This document shows, one piece after another, positions 43,246 to 53,899 of a stretch of 64,000 bases of DNA. A model generated the notes under the pieces. It did not search any database and was not told where the DNA came from. It worked only from the letters and a program-made list of their open reading frames with translations. The translations under genes were made by a program, and so were the position numbers. Position 1 is the first letter of the stretch. Each line of letters begins with the position of its first letter. This DNA is from CAZMGG01 sp964565715 (GTDB lineage Bacteria > Planctomycetota > UBA1135 > UBA2386), in NCBI GenBank assembly GCA_964565715.1, contig CAZMGG010000006.1:1-64000 (forward strand), written 5' to 3'.

Positions 43246-43815
43246 TCAGGTGGTCGGTTGCGCGCCCTCGCGCGGCACCCGCGTCGGCATCGGGATCGCC
43301 CGCTGCGGCTTGCCGAACAGCCGGGTCGGCGATGCCACCTCGTCCAGCACCCGCTCCATGGCGATCTCGTCGCAGGCCTGGAACTTCGGACAGTGCATGC
43401 AATCGTTGAACACCTTGTGTGGCAGGTCGTCGTGGGCGACCAGACCGAAGCCCATCTTGGCGAAGAAGCCCGGCACGTAGGTGAAGGCGAACAGGCGCGG
43501 GATGCCGAGCTTCTGCGCGTCCTTGACCAGCGCGTCGACGATCCTGCGGCCGATGCCGCCCTTCTGCAGGTCGGGCCGCACCGCCAGGCTGCGGATCTCG
43601 GCGATGTCGGTCCAGGTGATGGCCAGCGCGCCGCAGCCGGCGAACTGGCCGTCCACCTCGGCGACCACGAAGTCGCGGATGTTCTCGATCACCGAGGCCG
43701 GCGAACGGGGCAGCATCACCTGCTTCACCGCCAGCTCGTTGATCAACGTCATGATCGGCTTGGCGTCGGCGACGCGGGCCGGTCGGATCAGCACCTTGGT
43801 CCTGCTACTGGTCAT
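43246..43815 (-). CDS. argA: GNAT-type N-acetylglutamate synthase-like acetyltransferase
   Basis: A 189-residue GNAT acetyltransferase: VLIRPARVADAKPIMTLIN, FVVAEVDGQFAGCGAL, then AVRPDLQKGGIGRRIVDAL, in which QKGGIGRR is the acetyl-CoA binding loop. FGLVAHDDLPHKVFNDCMHC and KFQACDEIAM with paired cysteines are typical of the short ArgA-like acetyltransferases that replace the kinase-like ArgA of enteric bacteria. The likely reaction is glutamate plus acetyl-CoA to N-acetylglutamate, the first step of arginine synthesis. It is the last gene of the arg operon; its ATG overlaps the argH stop by 4 bases (ATGA). The assignment is by family and operon context, because GNAT proteins differ in substrate. 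Confidence 0.8.
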   Translation of the reverse strand: MTSSRTKVLIRPARVADAKPIMTLINELAVKQVMLPRSPASVIENIRDFVVAEVDGQFAGCGALAITWTDIAEIRSLAVRPDLQKGGIGRRIVDALVKDAQKLGIPRLFAFTYVPGFFAKMGFGLVAHDDLPHKVFNDCMHCPKFQACDEIAMERVLDEVASPTRLFGKPQRAIPMPTRVPREGAQPTT

Positions 43816-45266
43816 GGCCGGTCCTCGCCATCGTCGCCGTCGAAGTCGTCCTCCTCGTCGAGCTGGGCGAACAGCTCGTCCAGGCGATCGCGGAACGCCG
43901 CGGCCTCCTGCCGCACCCGCATCGGGGCGGTGCCGCCGATCGCCTTGCGGCGGGCCAGCACGGCGGGCACCGACAGGGCCTCGGCCAGGTCGCCCTGCAG
44001 CTGCGGCAGCAGCTCCTGGCGTTCCGTCGCCGGCAGGTCCTGCAGCTCGACGCCCAGCGCCACGGCGCGGTTGACGGCGCGGCCGACCTGCTCGTGGGCG
44101 TCGCGGAACGGCACGCCGGCAGCGACCAGCAGGTCGGCGAGATCGGTGGCGTTGAGGTAGCCCCGGCCGGCCTCGGCGCGGCAGCGCTCCTCGTCGAAGG
44201 TGGCGTGCTGGATGGCCAGGGCCGCCACCCGCAGGCAGCGGTTGGCCTCGATCAGGGCGCTGGCGATCATCGCCTTGTCCTCCTGCAGGTCGCGGTTGTA
44301 GGCCATCGGCAGGCCCTTGGTGGTGACCAGCAGGGCGTTGAGGCAGCCGATCACCGTGCCGGCCTTGCCGCGGATCAGCTCCATCGCGTCGGGGTTGCGC
44401 TTCTGCGGCATCAGGCTGGAGCCGGTGGCCACCGCGTCGCCGAAGCGGACGAAGCGGGCCTCGAAGCTGGCGAAGAAGACGAAGTCCTCGCACAGCCGCG
44501 ACAGCGTCACCATGGTCGAGGCGGCGACGAACGCCAGCTCGCAGGCGTGGTCGCGGGCGGCCACCGCGTCCAGGCTGTTGCGGGTCGGGCCGCCGAGGAA
44601 GCCGAGGTCCTCGGCGAGCGCCGTCCGATCGACGTCGAGCGGCGTCCCGGCCAGCGCGCCGGAGCCCAGCGGGCAGACGTCCATGCGGCGCCAGGCATCC
44701 ATCAGCCGCGTGCAGTCGCGGAAGATGGCCTCGCCATGGGCCAGGAGATGATGGCCGACGGTGATCGGCTGCGCCCGCTGCAGGTGGGTGTAGCCGGGGA
44801 TCGGCAGGTCGGCGTGGGCGGCGGCCTTGGTCACCAGCGCATCCAGCACCGCGCGGAAGCCGAGCAGGAGGTCGTGGACCTGCATGCGGAGGTAGAGCCG
44901 CAGGTCGGTCGCCACCTGATCGTTGCGCGAACGACCGGTGTGGATGCGCTTGGCCAGGTCGCCGACGCGCCGGCCCAGCTCCATCTCGACGGCGCTGTGG
45001 ATGTCCTCGGCCTCGTCGTCGTCGCCGGCCGGCACGCCGTTGTCCTGCCAGTCCTCGGCGATCTCGTCCAGCGCCTGGTGGATGCGCTTCACCTCGGCGG
45101 CGGTGAGCACCCTGGCCTTCTGCAGGGCGGTCGCCCAGGCGCGGTTGACCTCGACGTCGTGCTCCGCCAGCACGTGGTCCACCGGCAGGCTGGCCTGGAA
45201 GCGCGCGAAGTACGGATCGAGCGAGCCCTCGAAGCGGCCGCCCCACATCTTGCCGGCCTTGCTCAC
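43812..45266 (-). CDS. argH: Argininosuccinate lyase
   Basis: ArgH splits argininosuccinate into arginine and fumarate, the last step of arginine synthesis, in the cytoplasm. It has 484 residues. Family motifs are KMWGGRFEGSLDPYFARF, RIHTGRSRNDQVATDLRLY and YTHLQRAQPITVGHH, and the fumarase/ASL signature GSSLMPQKRNPDAMELIRG with the catalytic serine. The tail is acidic (EEDDFDGDDGEDRP), which is unusual. The start is GTG at 45266, because it overlaps the argG stop as GTGA and gives SKAGKMWGGRF; the internal ATG at 45248 would shorten the N-terminus. Confidence 0.96.
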   Translation of the reverse strand: MSKAGKMWGGRFEGSLDPYFARFQASLPVDHVLAEHDVEVNRAWATALQKARVLTAAEVKRIHQALDEIAEDWQDNGVPAGDDDEAEDIHSAVEMELGRRVGDLAKRIHTGRSRNDQVATDLRLYLRMQVHDLLLGFRAVLDALVTKAAAHADLPIPGYTHLQRAQPITVGHHLLAHGEAIFRDCTRLMDAWRRMDVCPLGSGALAGTPLDVDRTALAEDLGFLGGPTRNSLDAVAARDHACELAFVAASTMVTLSRLCEDFVFFASFEARFVRFGDAVATGSSLMPQKRNPDAMELIRGKAGTVIGCLNALLVTTKGLPMAYNRDLQEDKAMIASALIEANRCLRVAALAIQHATFDEERCRAEAGRGYLNATDLADLLVAAGVPFRDAHEQVGRAVNRAVALGVELQDLPATERQELLPQLQGDLAEALSVPAVLARRKAIGGTAPMRVRQEAAAFRDRLDELFAQLDEEDDFDGDDGEDRP

Positions 45267-46474
45267 GGCCGCACTCCCTGCACCCGGGCGGCCACCGCGC
45301 CGGGCAGGCCGTAGAGCTTGACGAAGCCGTAGCTGTCCTGGTGGTCGAATGCGGCGCTCTGGCCGAACGTGGCCAGGTCCTCGGAGTAGAGGCTCTTGCG
45401 CGAACGCGCCGAGCGGGCGGTGGCGGAGCCCTTGAACAGCCGGACGGTGACCTCGCCCTCGACGTGCCGGGTGGCGTCGGCGAAGAACGCGTCCATCGCG
45501 TAGCGGAGCGGGTGGTACCAGCGGCCGGTGTAGACCAGGTCGGCGTAGTCCGGCATCAGCTTCTCGCACATGCGGAGGGTGTCGCGTTCCATCGTCAGCG
45601 CCCGCAGGGTGCGCAGGGCCTCCAGCACGATGGTGCCGCCGGGCGTCTCGTAGACGCCGCGCGACTTCATGCCGACCAGGCGGTTCTCGGTGATGTCGAC
45701 CCGGCCGACGCCGTGGCGGCCGCCGGCCTCGTTGAGCCGGGCCACCATGACCTCGGGCGGCGCGGTCTCGCCGTTCAGCGCCACCGGCACGCCGCCGGCG
45801 AACGCCAGCGTCACGTCCTCGGGCCGGTCGGGGGCCTTCTCCGGGTCCTGGGTCAGCATCCAGACGTCGTCCGGCGGTGCGTTGGCCGGGCTCTCGAGGG
45901 CGCCGCCCTCGTGGCTGATGTGCCAGAGGTTGCGGTCGCGGGAGTAGATCTTGGTGCGCGACGCGGTGATCGGGATGTTGCGCGACTCGGCGTAGTCGAT
46001 CGCGTCCTCGCGGCTGCGGATCTCCCAGTTGCGCCACGGCGCGATGACCTGCATCTCCGGGGCGAGCGTGGCATAGGTCAGCTCGAAGCGGACCTGGTCG
46101 TTGCCCTTGCCGGTGCAGCCGTGCGCCAGCACGGTGGCACCGATCTCCCTGGCGTACTCGACCTGGCCCTTGGCCAGGATGGCGCGGGCCATGCTGGTGC
46201 CGAGCAGGTAGCGGCCTTCGTAGACCGTCATCGCCCGCAGGCAGGGCCAGACGTGCTCGACCAGGAAGGCGCGACGGCGGTCCTCGACGCGGCAGGAGGC
46301 CGCGCCGGTCCGCTTGGCCTTGTCCTCCAGGCCGCGCAATTCCTCGTCGCCCTGGCCGATGTCACCGCAGTAGCAGTGCACCTCCAGGTCGTGGTGTTCC
46401 TTGAGCCAGGGGATGATGATCGAGGTGTCGAGGCCGCCGGAGTAGGCGAGGACGACTTTCTTGGACTGGGCCAT
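45263..46474 (-). CDS. argG: Argininosuccinate synthase
   Basis: ArgG joins citrulline and aspartate, using ATP, to give argininosuccinate. The 403-residue protein has the PP-loop VLAYSGGLDTS at the N-terminus, followed by VYEGRYLLGTSMARA and HGCTGKGNDQVRFE, the AMP- and citrulline-binding parts of the family. LWHISHEGG, LVGMKSRGVYETPGGT and YYTGRWYHP-like sequence also match. It is the fifth enzyme gene of the operon and follows argF after 55 bases, the widest gap in the operon. CCTAGTCAGAGACC upstream of the ATG gives no good promoter. Stop and argH start overlap by 4 bases (GTGA). Confidence 0.97.
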   Translation of the reverse strand: MAQSKKVVLAYSGGLDTSIIIPWLKEHHDLEVHCYCGDIGQGDEELRGLEDKAKRTGAASCRVEDRRRAFLVEHVWPCLRAMTVYEGRYLLGTSMARAILAKGQVEYAREIGATVLAHGCTGKGNDQVRFELTYATLAPEMQVIAPWRNWEIRSREDAIDYAESRNIPITASRTKIYSRDRNLWHISHEGGALESPANAPPDDVWMLTQDPEKAPDRPEDVTLAFAGGVPVALNGETAPPEVMVARLNEAGGRHGVGRVDITENRLVGMKSRGVYETPGGTIVLEALRTLRALTMERDTLRMCEKLMPDYADLVYTGRWYHPLRYAMDAFFADATRHVEGEVTVRLFKGSATARSARSRKSLYSEDLATFGQSAAFDHQDSYGFVKLYGLPGAVAARVQGVRP

Positions 46475-46529
46475 GCTGGGTCTCTGACTAGGTGGAACGG
46501 GGAGCTCGGATCGGCGCAGGAATTCCCGC

Positions 46530-47467
<938 letters not shown>

Positions 47468-47471
<4 letters not shown>

Positions 47472-48658
47472 GCGGACTGCATCTCCTTCTCGCTCTGCGG
47501 GAACGACGCCAGGACCTCGCGGATCTGCCGCAGGCCCTGGTCGACCTGCGCCTCGGTGATCACGAACGGCGGCACGATGCGGATCACGTCGCCGGCGGTG
47601 CAGTTGGTCAGCACCCGGGCCCGGTAGAGCGCCTGCTGCACCTCCTTGGCCGAGTGGTGCAGGCGCAGGCCCAGCATCAGGCCCTGGCCGCGCACCTCGC
47701 GCACGATCGGCAGGTCCTGCTGCAGGGCGCGCAGGCCGGCCACGAACTGCTCGCCGCGCTTGCGCACGTTGCGCAGCAGGTCGCCCTGCTCGATGGCGTC
47801 GAGGAACACCTGGGCGGCGCGCAGGGCCAGCGGTCCGCCGGCGAAGGTCGAGCCGTGCTCGCCGGGCTGGAAGGCGTCGGCGAACGGCTGCGCGGCGATG
47901 CAGGCGCCCATCGGCAGCCCCGCGGCGATCGGCTTGGCCAGCGTCACCACGTCGGGCTTCACCTCGGCGTGGTCGCCGGCGAGGAACGTGCCGGTGCGGC
48001 CGCAGCCCGACTGGATCTCGTCGTGGATCAGGATCGTGCCGGTCCGCGTGCACAGCTCGCGGACCTTCTGCAGGTAGTCGCGGCCCAGCGGCCGGATGCC
48101 GCCCTCGCCCTGGATCGGCTCCAGCACCAGGGCCGCGGGCTCCTGCTGCTCGAGCACGCGGCCGAGCGCCGCGAGGTCGTCCGGCGGCACCCAGGTCACC
48201 TGCAGCAGCGGCTGGAAGGGCTTCCGGTACTTCTCGTTGTGGGTGAGCGACAAGGCGCCGAGCGTGCGGCCGTGGAAGCCCTGCTCCAGCGCCACGAACG
48301 AGGTGCGGTCGTGGCCGCGCCGCCGCTGGGCGGCCCGGGCCAGCTTCAGGGCGCACTCGATGGCCTCGGTGCCGGAGTTGGTGAAGAACACTGCCGCCAG
48401 CCCGGTGAGCCTGCACAGCCGCGTCGCCACGTCCTCGGTGTAGGGGTGGCGGAACAGGTTGGACAGGTGCACGACCTTGCCGGCCTGGTCGGCGATGGCG
48501 CGCTGCAGCCCGGCATGGCCGTGGCCCAGCGCCGACACGGCGATGCCCGCCAGCAGGTCCAGGTACTCGTGGCCCTCGCGGTCCACCAGCACGGCGCCGT
48601 GGCCGGACACGAAAACCTCCTCGGCGCGGAGGTACGTCTTCATCACACCTTCATCCAT
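47468..48658 (-). CDS. argD: Acetylornithine aminotransferase
   Basis: ArgD is a PLP-dependent class III aminotransferase that converts N-acetylglutamate semialdehyde to N-acetylornithine. The 396-residue protein has AVLVDREGHEYLDLLAGIAVSA, NLFRHPYTEDVATRL and FTNSGTEAIECALKLAR. LILHDEIQSGCGRTG-type sequence is present (ILIHDEIQSGCGRTG), and the PLP lysine is in VVTLAKPIAAGLPMG. The C-terminal DVIRIVPPFVITEAQVDQGL matches the family. It overlaps argB by 8 bases at its start and argF by 4 bases at its end. Confidence 0.95.
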
Positions 48659-49477
48659 GGGCGGTCTCCCCGCGGGCTTCCCCGCTGCTGGCCATCACCG
48701 TGAACCGGGTGCCGACGTCGTCGCCGAGCGCCGCCAGCACGGCGTCCGGCGCGCCCGCCGGCGCGATCTTGACCATCGCCCGCGGGTTGGCGCGGGCCGC
48801 CAGCAGGGCCGATTCGAGCTTGGGCAGCATGCCGCCGCGGGCGGTGCCGTCGCGCACCAGCCGGTCGCAGTCCTGCGGCGACAGGCACGGCAGCCGCTGG
48901 CCGGTGCCATCCAGCACGCCGGGAACGTCGGTGAGGAACAGCACCGCCTCGCAGCCGAGCGCGCGCGCCAGCGGCGCCACCGCGTGGTCGGCGTTGATGT
49001 TGAAGAACGGCGCGGTCGGCGTCCGGCCCGGCGCGACGCTGGCGATGGTCGGCACGTAGCCCGCCTGCAGCAGGGTCTGGGCCAGCTGCGGCCGCACCGC
49101 GGTGATCTCGCCGACGTGGCCCAGCTCGACGCCGTCGCCCAGGTCGAGCTTCTGCGCCTGGAACAGGCCGCCGTCGGCGCCGGTCAGGCCCACCGCCGGC
49201 ACCGAGGCCGACTGCAGCGCCGCCACCAGCGAACGGTTGACCGCGCCGCCCAGCACCATCAGCACGACCTCGGCGGTGGCGTCGTCGGTGACCCGCAGGC
49301 CCTGGTGGTAGCGGTCCTGCAGGCCGAGCGCCTGGCCGAGCTTCTTGATCTGCCGGCCGGCGCCGTGGACGACCACGATCTCGTGGCCGGCGCGCCGCGC
49401 CGCGGCGATCCCGGCGCAGAGCTCCGCCCGCGGCTGGGCCTCCTCGAGCTGGGCGCCGCCGATCTTGAGCAGCAGCC

Positions 49478-49481
<4 letters not shown>
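48651..49481 (-). CDS. argB: Acetylglutamate kinase
   Basis: ArgB phosphorylates N-acetylglutamate. The 276-residue protein has the amino-acid-kinase N-terminus LLLKIGGAQL and VVVHGAGRQIKKL, the segment RVTDDATAEVVLMVLGGAVN, and INADHAVAPLARALGCEAVLFLTD-type sequence split here as FFNINADHAVAPLA and EAVLFLTDVPGVLDG. GMLPKLESALLAARA matches the Lys-containing catalytic loop. HGAGRQIKKL replaces the usual HGGGxxI. Length is normal. The N-terminus is MRLLLKIGG from the ATG at 49481, which overlaps the argC stop as ATGA. It lacks the N-terminal helix of arginine-sensitive kinases, so feedback by arginine is uncertain. Confidence 0.93.
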
Positions 49482-50485
<1,004 letters not shown>

Positions 50486-50513
50486 CGGGATGTCTCGGCC
50501 TCGGGCGGAGCCC

Positions 50514-50978
50514 TCAGGTGGCCTTCAGGCGGCCGAACTGGCGGGCCAGGGCGCGGGCGGCGCGCGCGTCGCGGCAGATCACCAGCACCGTGTCGTCGCC
50601 GGCGATGGTGCCGACCACGCCGGGCAGCTCCGCCTCGTCGATGACCCGGCCGAGCGGCTGGGCGCCCGACGGCGGCGTGTGCACGACGCACTGGTTCTGG
50701 GCGGCGGTGGCGCGCAGCAGCCAGGCCTGCACGCCGTGCCACAGGCTCTGGGCCGGCGACGCGGCGGCCTGCGGCGCGCCGGGCAGCTCGTAGCCAGCGC
50801 CGCTCTTCAGGATGCCGAGGTGGCGCAGGTCCCGGGACAGGGTGGCCTGGTTCACCTCGAAGCCGCGCCGGGCCAGCAGATCCTGCAGCTCCGCCTGGTT
50901 GCGCACCTTGTGGGCGGCGAGCAGGTCGAGGATCGCGCGGTGCCGTTCGTCACGGCCTGGCTCGGTGCGGGGCTGCAT
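50514..50978 (-). CDS. argR: Arginine repressor
   Basis: ArgR binds arginine as a hexamer and represses arginine synthesis genes. The 154-residue protein from ATG 50978 has the winged-helix N-terminus RHRAILDLLAAHKVRNQAEL, then FEVNQATLSRDLRHLGI, with the recognition SRD motif. The C-terminal oligomerisation and arginine-binding domain includes VGTIAGDDTVLVICRDARAA with the Asp-Asp pair. In-frame ATGs lie upstream at 50990 and further, but they fall inside the candidate operator repeats; the ATG at 50978 is the first after both repeats and is preferred. It is the first gene of the arg operon. Confidence 0.9.
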   Translation of the reverse strand: MQPRTEPGRDERHRAILDLLAAHKVRNQAELQDLLARRGFEVNQATLSRDLRHLGILKSGAGYELPGAPQAAASPAQSLWHGVQAWLLRATAAQNQCVVHTPPSGAQPLGRVIDEAELPGVVGTIAGDDTVLVICRDARAARALARQFGRLKAT

Positions 50979-50986
50979 CCGGGTAT

Positions 50987-50998
50987 GCATGAATATGC
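50987..50998 (-). promoter_or_regulatory. ARG-box-like repeat 1, GCATGAATATGC
   Basis: The 12 bases GCATGAATATGC have GCAT and ATGC half-sites around a 4-base centre. They lie 9 bases upstream of the argR ATG at 50978. The half-sites resemble those of actinobacterial ARG boxes. It is one base different from repeat 2, in the same orientation, with 21 bases centre to centre. Confidence 0.6.
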
Positions 50999-51007
50999 GG
51001 AAGCGAG

Positions 51008-51019
51008 GCATGATTATGC
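51008..51019 (-). promoter_or_regulatory. ARG-box-like repeat 2, GCATGATTATGC
   Basis: GCATGATTATGC differs from repeat 1 at a single base and is followed by a further ATGC. The 21-base spacing, two helical turns, would place both sites on the same face, as expected for paired ArgR operators. The pair would control the whole argR-argA operon and argR itself. Confidence 0.6.
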
Positions 51020-51093
51020 ATGCGCCGCCGCTCGTCAAGGGGCTGCCGCCAGAAGTCCTGGTGGAGAGTTGTCCAGGCGGTGGAGAAGCCGCG

Positions 51094-51852
51094 TCAGCCG
51101 CCGCTGCGCCCCAGCACCCGGTAGGCCAGGCCGCCGAGCCACTCGTGGCCCGCCAGGTTGGCCTCGCGCATGGCCTGGGGGCTGGGCAGGAGGCTGCGCA
51201 GGCCCTGCCAGGGCGGCCCGCGGAAGCCGGTGGGGGCCGCCACCACCTCGAGCCCCTGGGCGCGGAAGCACGCCACGGCGCGCGGCATGTGGAAGGCGCT
51301 CGTCACCAGCAGCACGCGGCCGACGCCGGCCGCGCGCAGCACCGCCGCGCTCTCGACGGCGTTGCTCCAGGTGTCCACCGAGCGGTCCTCGACCCAGCGG
51401 GCGGTCACCCCGAAGTCCGCCTGCAGGGCGTCGGCCATCACCCGGGCCAGGGCCGGGCGCCCGGCGCCGCCCGCACCGCCACTGGTCAGCACCGGCAGGC
51501 CCGTGCGGCGATGCAGGTGTGCCGCGTAGCGCAGGCGCTGGGCGGTCACCGGCCCGGGCGCGAGGCCTTCAGCGAACTCCGGCGCCGCGTGCGCCTCGGC
51601 GCTGAGCACGACGATCGCGTCGGCGGGCGGCAGCGGACCCGCCACCGGCAGCGGCGGGAAGGTCTCCAGCGAGCGGAGGCAGGCGCCGGTGAGCAGCGGC
51701 GTGGCGCTGGCCCACAGCAGCAGCAGCCCCGCGCCCAGCAGCACCCGGCGCAGGCGGGGCCGCCGCCTTGCGATCAGCAGGGCTGCGGCGACCAGCAGGA
51801 AGCCGCAGCCCGGCGGGAGGATCAGTTCGGCCAGCAGCCGCAGCGTGTCCAC
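51094..51852 (-). CDS. YdcF/ElyC-like DUF218 membrane protein
   Basis: A 252-residue protein from GTG 51852. Two N-terminal transmembrane helices (LLAELILPPGCGFLLVAAAL and VLLGAGLLLLWASATPLL) are followed by the DUF218 domain: ADAIVVLSAEA, VTAQRLRYAAHLHRRTGLP with VLTSGGAGGAG, and RSVDTWSNAVESAAVLR. VLLVTSAFHMPRAVACFRAQG is the family signature. E. coli relatives (YdcF, SanA, ElyC) affect envelope integrity; ElyC acts on peptidoglycan or enterobacterial common antigen metabolism. The biochemical activity here is unknown. It lies 13 bases after the DUF2911 gene on the same strand, so cotranscription is likely. Confidence 0.85.
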   Translation of the reverse strand: MDTLRLLAELILPPGCGFLLVAAALLIARRRPRLRRVLLGAGLLLLWASATPLLTGACLRSLETFPPLPVAGPLPPADAIVVLSAEAHAAPEFAEGLAPGPVTAQRLRYAAHLHRRTGLPVLTSGGAGGAGRPALARVMADALQADFGVTARWVEDRSVDTWSNAVESAAVLRAAGVGRVLLVTSAFHMPRAVACFRAQGLEVVAAPTGFRGPPWQGLRSLLPSPQAMREANLAGHEWLGGLAYRVLGRSGG

Positions 51853-51865
51853 CCGATGGCCGCGA

Positions 51866-52513
51866 TCAGCCCTTCTTGCCTTCGCCCTTGTGCTCGCCGT
51901 GCTCGGCGTCGTGGCCGGCTTCCTTCCCCTTGGCGGGCTTGGCGCCGAGGGTGGCCTTGCCCTTGGCGACGAGCTGGTGGTTGCCCCAGCTCAGCGTCAG
52001 GCTCAGCGCGCTCGGGTCGTCCTTGCCGGCCTGCAGCGCCATGGTCATCTTCTCGACGGTGGCGTCGACCTTGCCGTGCTCCATCGGCACCGTGTGGGCG
52101 ACGGTCCACGAGTCGGGCACGAACGGCATCTGGCCGTGGGCCATCGCCGTGCCGGATTCGACCACCAGCAGGCTCCACTTGCCGTCCTTGCTGCACTCGA
52201 GGCCGAGGAAGTAGCTGCCGGCGGGCACCTTCACGCCGTTCAGCTCGCAGGCGACGCTGGTGTCGAAGGTGGTCCACCAGTCCTTGCCCAGGCGCGCGCG
52301 CTTGCCCTTCATCTGGTCCATCTGGGTCTCGTAGGCGTCCTGCCACAGCGGCTGGCCGTACTGGAGGGACATGCCCGACAGGCTCTGCGTGCCCTGGTCG
52401 TAGTAGATCACCGTGGAAGCGGCGCGTTCGCCGGCGCCGCCGAAGACCTGGACCTGGGCGGGGAGGGAGAGGGCGGAGAGGATGGCCGCGGCGGCGGCGA
52501 TGCGGAGGTTCAT
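51866..52513 (-). CDS. Exported DUF2911-family-like protein
   Basis: A 215-residue protein with signal peptide MNLRIAAAAAILSALSLPAQ; an AAAGGAA ribosome-binding site precedes the ATG at 52513. The mature part has STVIYYDQGTQSLSGMSLQYG, LGKDWWTTFDTSVACELNG, VPAGSYFLGLECSKDGKWSL, then MPMEHGKVDATVEKMTMAL-like beta sequence. This resembles DUF2911, a periplasmic beta-sandwich family of unknown function common in Bacteroidota and Planctomycetota. The C-terminus is a Lys/His/Glu-rich tail (KGKEAGHDAEHGEHKGEGKKG, a possible metal-binding stretch). It is upstream of, and probably cotranscribed with, the DUF218 gene. Confidence 0.75.
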   Translation of the reverse strand: MNLRIAAAAAILSALSLPAQVQVFGGAGERAASTVIYYDQGTQSLSGMSLQYGQPLWQDAYETQMDQMKGKRARLGKDWWTTFDTSVACELNGVKVPAGSYFLGLECSKDGKWSLLVVESGTAMAHGQMPFVPDSWTVAHTVPMEHGKVDATVEKMTMALQAGKDDPSALSLTLSWGNHQLVAKGKATLGAKPAKGKEAGHDAEHGEHKGEGKKG

Positions 52514-52621
52514 GGGATTCCTTTCGGGTTCCGGGGGATGCGAGAGATCCGAGAGACGGATGGCGGGCGGAAGGTTGTACCGGGTTCCCACCGCCGATGC
52601 GAATTCGACGGGACCGGCGGC

Positions 52622-53854
52622 TCAGGCCAGCAGGTGGCCCAGCACTTCCAGCAGGCGATCCACCTCGGCCGCCGTGTTGTAGTGCAGGAGCCCCACCCGC
52701 AGGGCGCCGTGCGGCTCGAGGCCGAGCGCCCGGCCCAGCGCCACCGCGTAGCTGTTGCCGGCCCAGGTGAAGATGCCCTGCTCGGCGAGGCGCTGGTGCA
52801 GTTCGCCCGGGGTCAGCCGGTCGGCGCGCAGCGCGACGGTGCCGACGCGGCGATCGGAGTCCGGCTCCGGCACGCCGATCACGGTCACCCCGGGCAGCAA
52901 CGCCAGGCCCTGCAGCAGGCGGTCGCAGAGGTGGGTCTCGTGGTGCTCGATCTGCGCGTAGGCGCGGCGCAGACGTTCGCGGCGGCCGCAGGCAGGCCCG
53001 CCCAGCTCGCCGAGATACTCCAGGGCGGCGCCGGCCCCGGCGATCCCCTCCAGGTTGGGCGTGCCGGTCATCCAGCGCTCGGGGATGTCGTCGCCCGCTG
53101 GCCGCACCTTGTGCACCGGCAGCGCCGCCAGCAGCTCGCGCCGCCCCCACAGCACGCCGAGATGCGGGCCGAAGAATTTGTAGGCCGAGCACACCGCGAA
53201 GTCGCAGCCCCAGGCCGGTACGTCGGGCAGCCGGTGCGGCGCGCTGTGCACCGCGTCGACGAAGCTGAGCGCGCCCTTCGCCCTGGCCCGCCGCACGATC
53301 TCGGCCACCGGCTGGATCGTGCCGAGCAGGTTGGAGGCAGCACCGCAGGCGACGAGCCGCGTGCGCTGGGAGAGCCTGCGGTCCAGGTCGTCGAGGTCGA
53401 CGGTGCCGTCGCCGTGCACGGCGACGTGCTGGACCTCGGCGCCGGCCTGCTGCGCCGCCAGCACCCACGGCATCACGTTGGCGTCGTGGTCGGCGTCGGT
53501 GACCAGCACGCGGTCGCCCTTCTTCCAGGTCGTCGCCAGCGACCGGCTGAGCGCGAACGTCAGCGTCGTCATGTTCGGGCCGAACACCACCTCCTCGGCA
53601 TCGTCGATGCCGAAGTAGTCGGCGAACGCCGCCGCGGTGGCCGCCACCATCGCATCGGTCGCCGCCGAGGTGGCGAAGGCGCCGCCGCGGTTGGCGTTGC
53701 TGTGCAGCAGCCAGCCGCTCACCGCGTCGGCCACCGACTGCGGCACCTGGCTGCCGGCCGGACCGTCGAAGAACACCGCCGGCTGGCCGCGCAGCTCGCG
53801 GCGGAGACCGGGGAAGCGGACGCGGACCGCGGACAGGTCGAGGACGCCGGTCAT
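52622..53854 (-). CDS. Class V aminotransferase / cysteine desulfurase-like enzyme
   Basis: A 410-residue PLP enzyme of the aminotransferase class V family. FFDGPAGSQVPQSVADAV and HSNANRGGAFATSAATD are at the N-terminus. VLVTDADHDANVMPWVLAA, LSFVDAVHSAPHRLPDV and the PLP lysine K226 in AVCSAYKFFGPHLGVLWG follow. WMTGTPNLEGIAGAGAALEYL and TVALRADRLTPGELHQRL match the subfamily related to cysteine desulfurases, but no catalytic Cys loop of the IscS/SufS type is evident, so desulfurase activity is uncertain. The ATG at 53854 is 7 bases from a TAGCCT element. It is divergent from the nitrilase gene, 45 bases away. Confidence 0.85.
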   Translation of the reverse strand: MTGVLDLSAVRVRFPGLRRELRGQPAVFFDGPAGSQVPQSVADAVSGWLLHSNANRGGAFATSAATDAMVAATAAAFADYFGIDDAEEVVFGPNMTTLTFALSRSLATTWKKGDRVLVTDADHDANVMPWVLAAQQAGAEVQHVAVHGDGTVDLDDLDRRLSQRTRLVACGAASNLLGTIQPVAEIVRRARAKGALSFVDAVHSAPHRLPDVPAWGCDFAVCSAYKFFGPHLGVLWGRRELLAALPVHKVRPAGDDIPERWMTGTPNLEGIAGAGAALEYLGELGGPACGRRERLRRAYAQIEHHETHLCDRLLQGLALLPGVTVIGVPEPDSDRRVGTVALRADRLTPGELHQRLAEQGIFTWAGNSYAVALGRALGLEPHGALRVGLLHYNTAAEVDRLLEVLGHLLA

Positions 53855-53861
53855 GCCCACA

Positions 53862-53869
53862 AGGCTAGC
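53862..53869 (-). promoter_or_regulatory. Putative -10 element GCTAGCCT
   Basis: The minus strand reads GCTAGCCT, ending 7 bases before the ATG of the aminotransferase gene. It is part of the same recurring motif family. Confidence 0.45.
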
Positions 53870-53899
53870 CTCGGGCGCCCGGGCCGCCACAATGGACCC

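Noticed and set aside
52622..53854. IscS/SufS cysteine desulfurase for Fe-S cluster assembly
   Set aside because: The PLP lysine and fold are there, but no catalytic Cys loop is seen and no isc/suf genes are adjacent.
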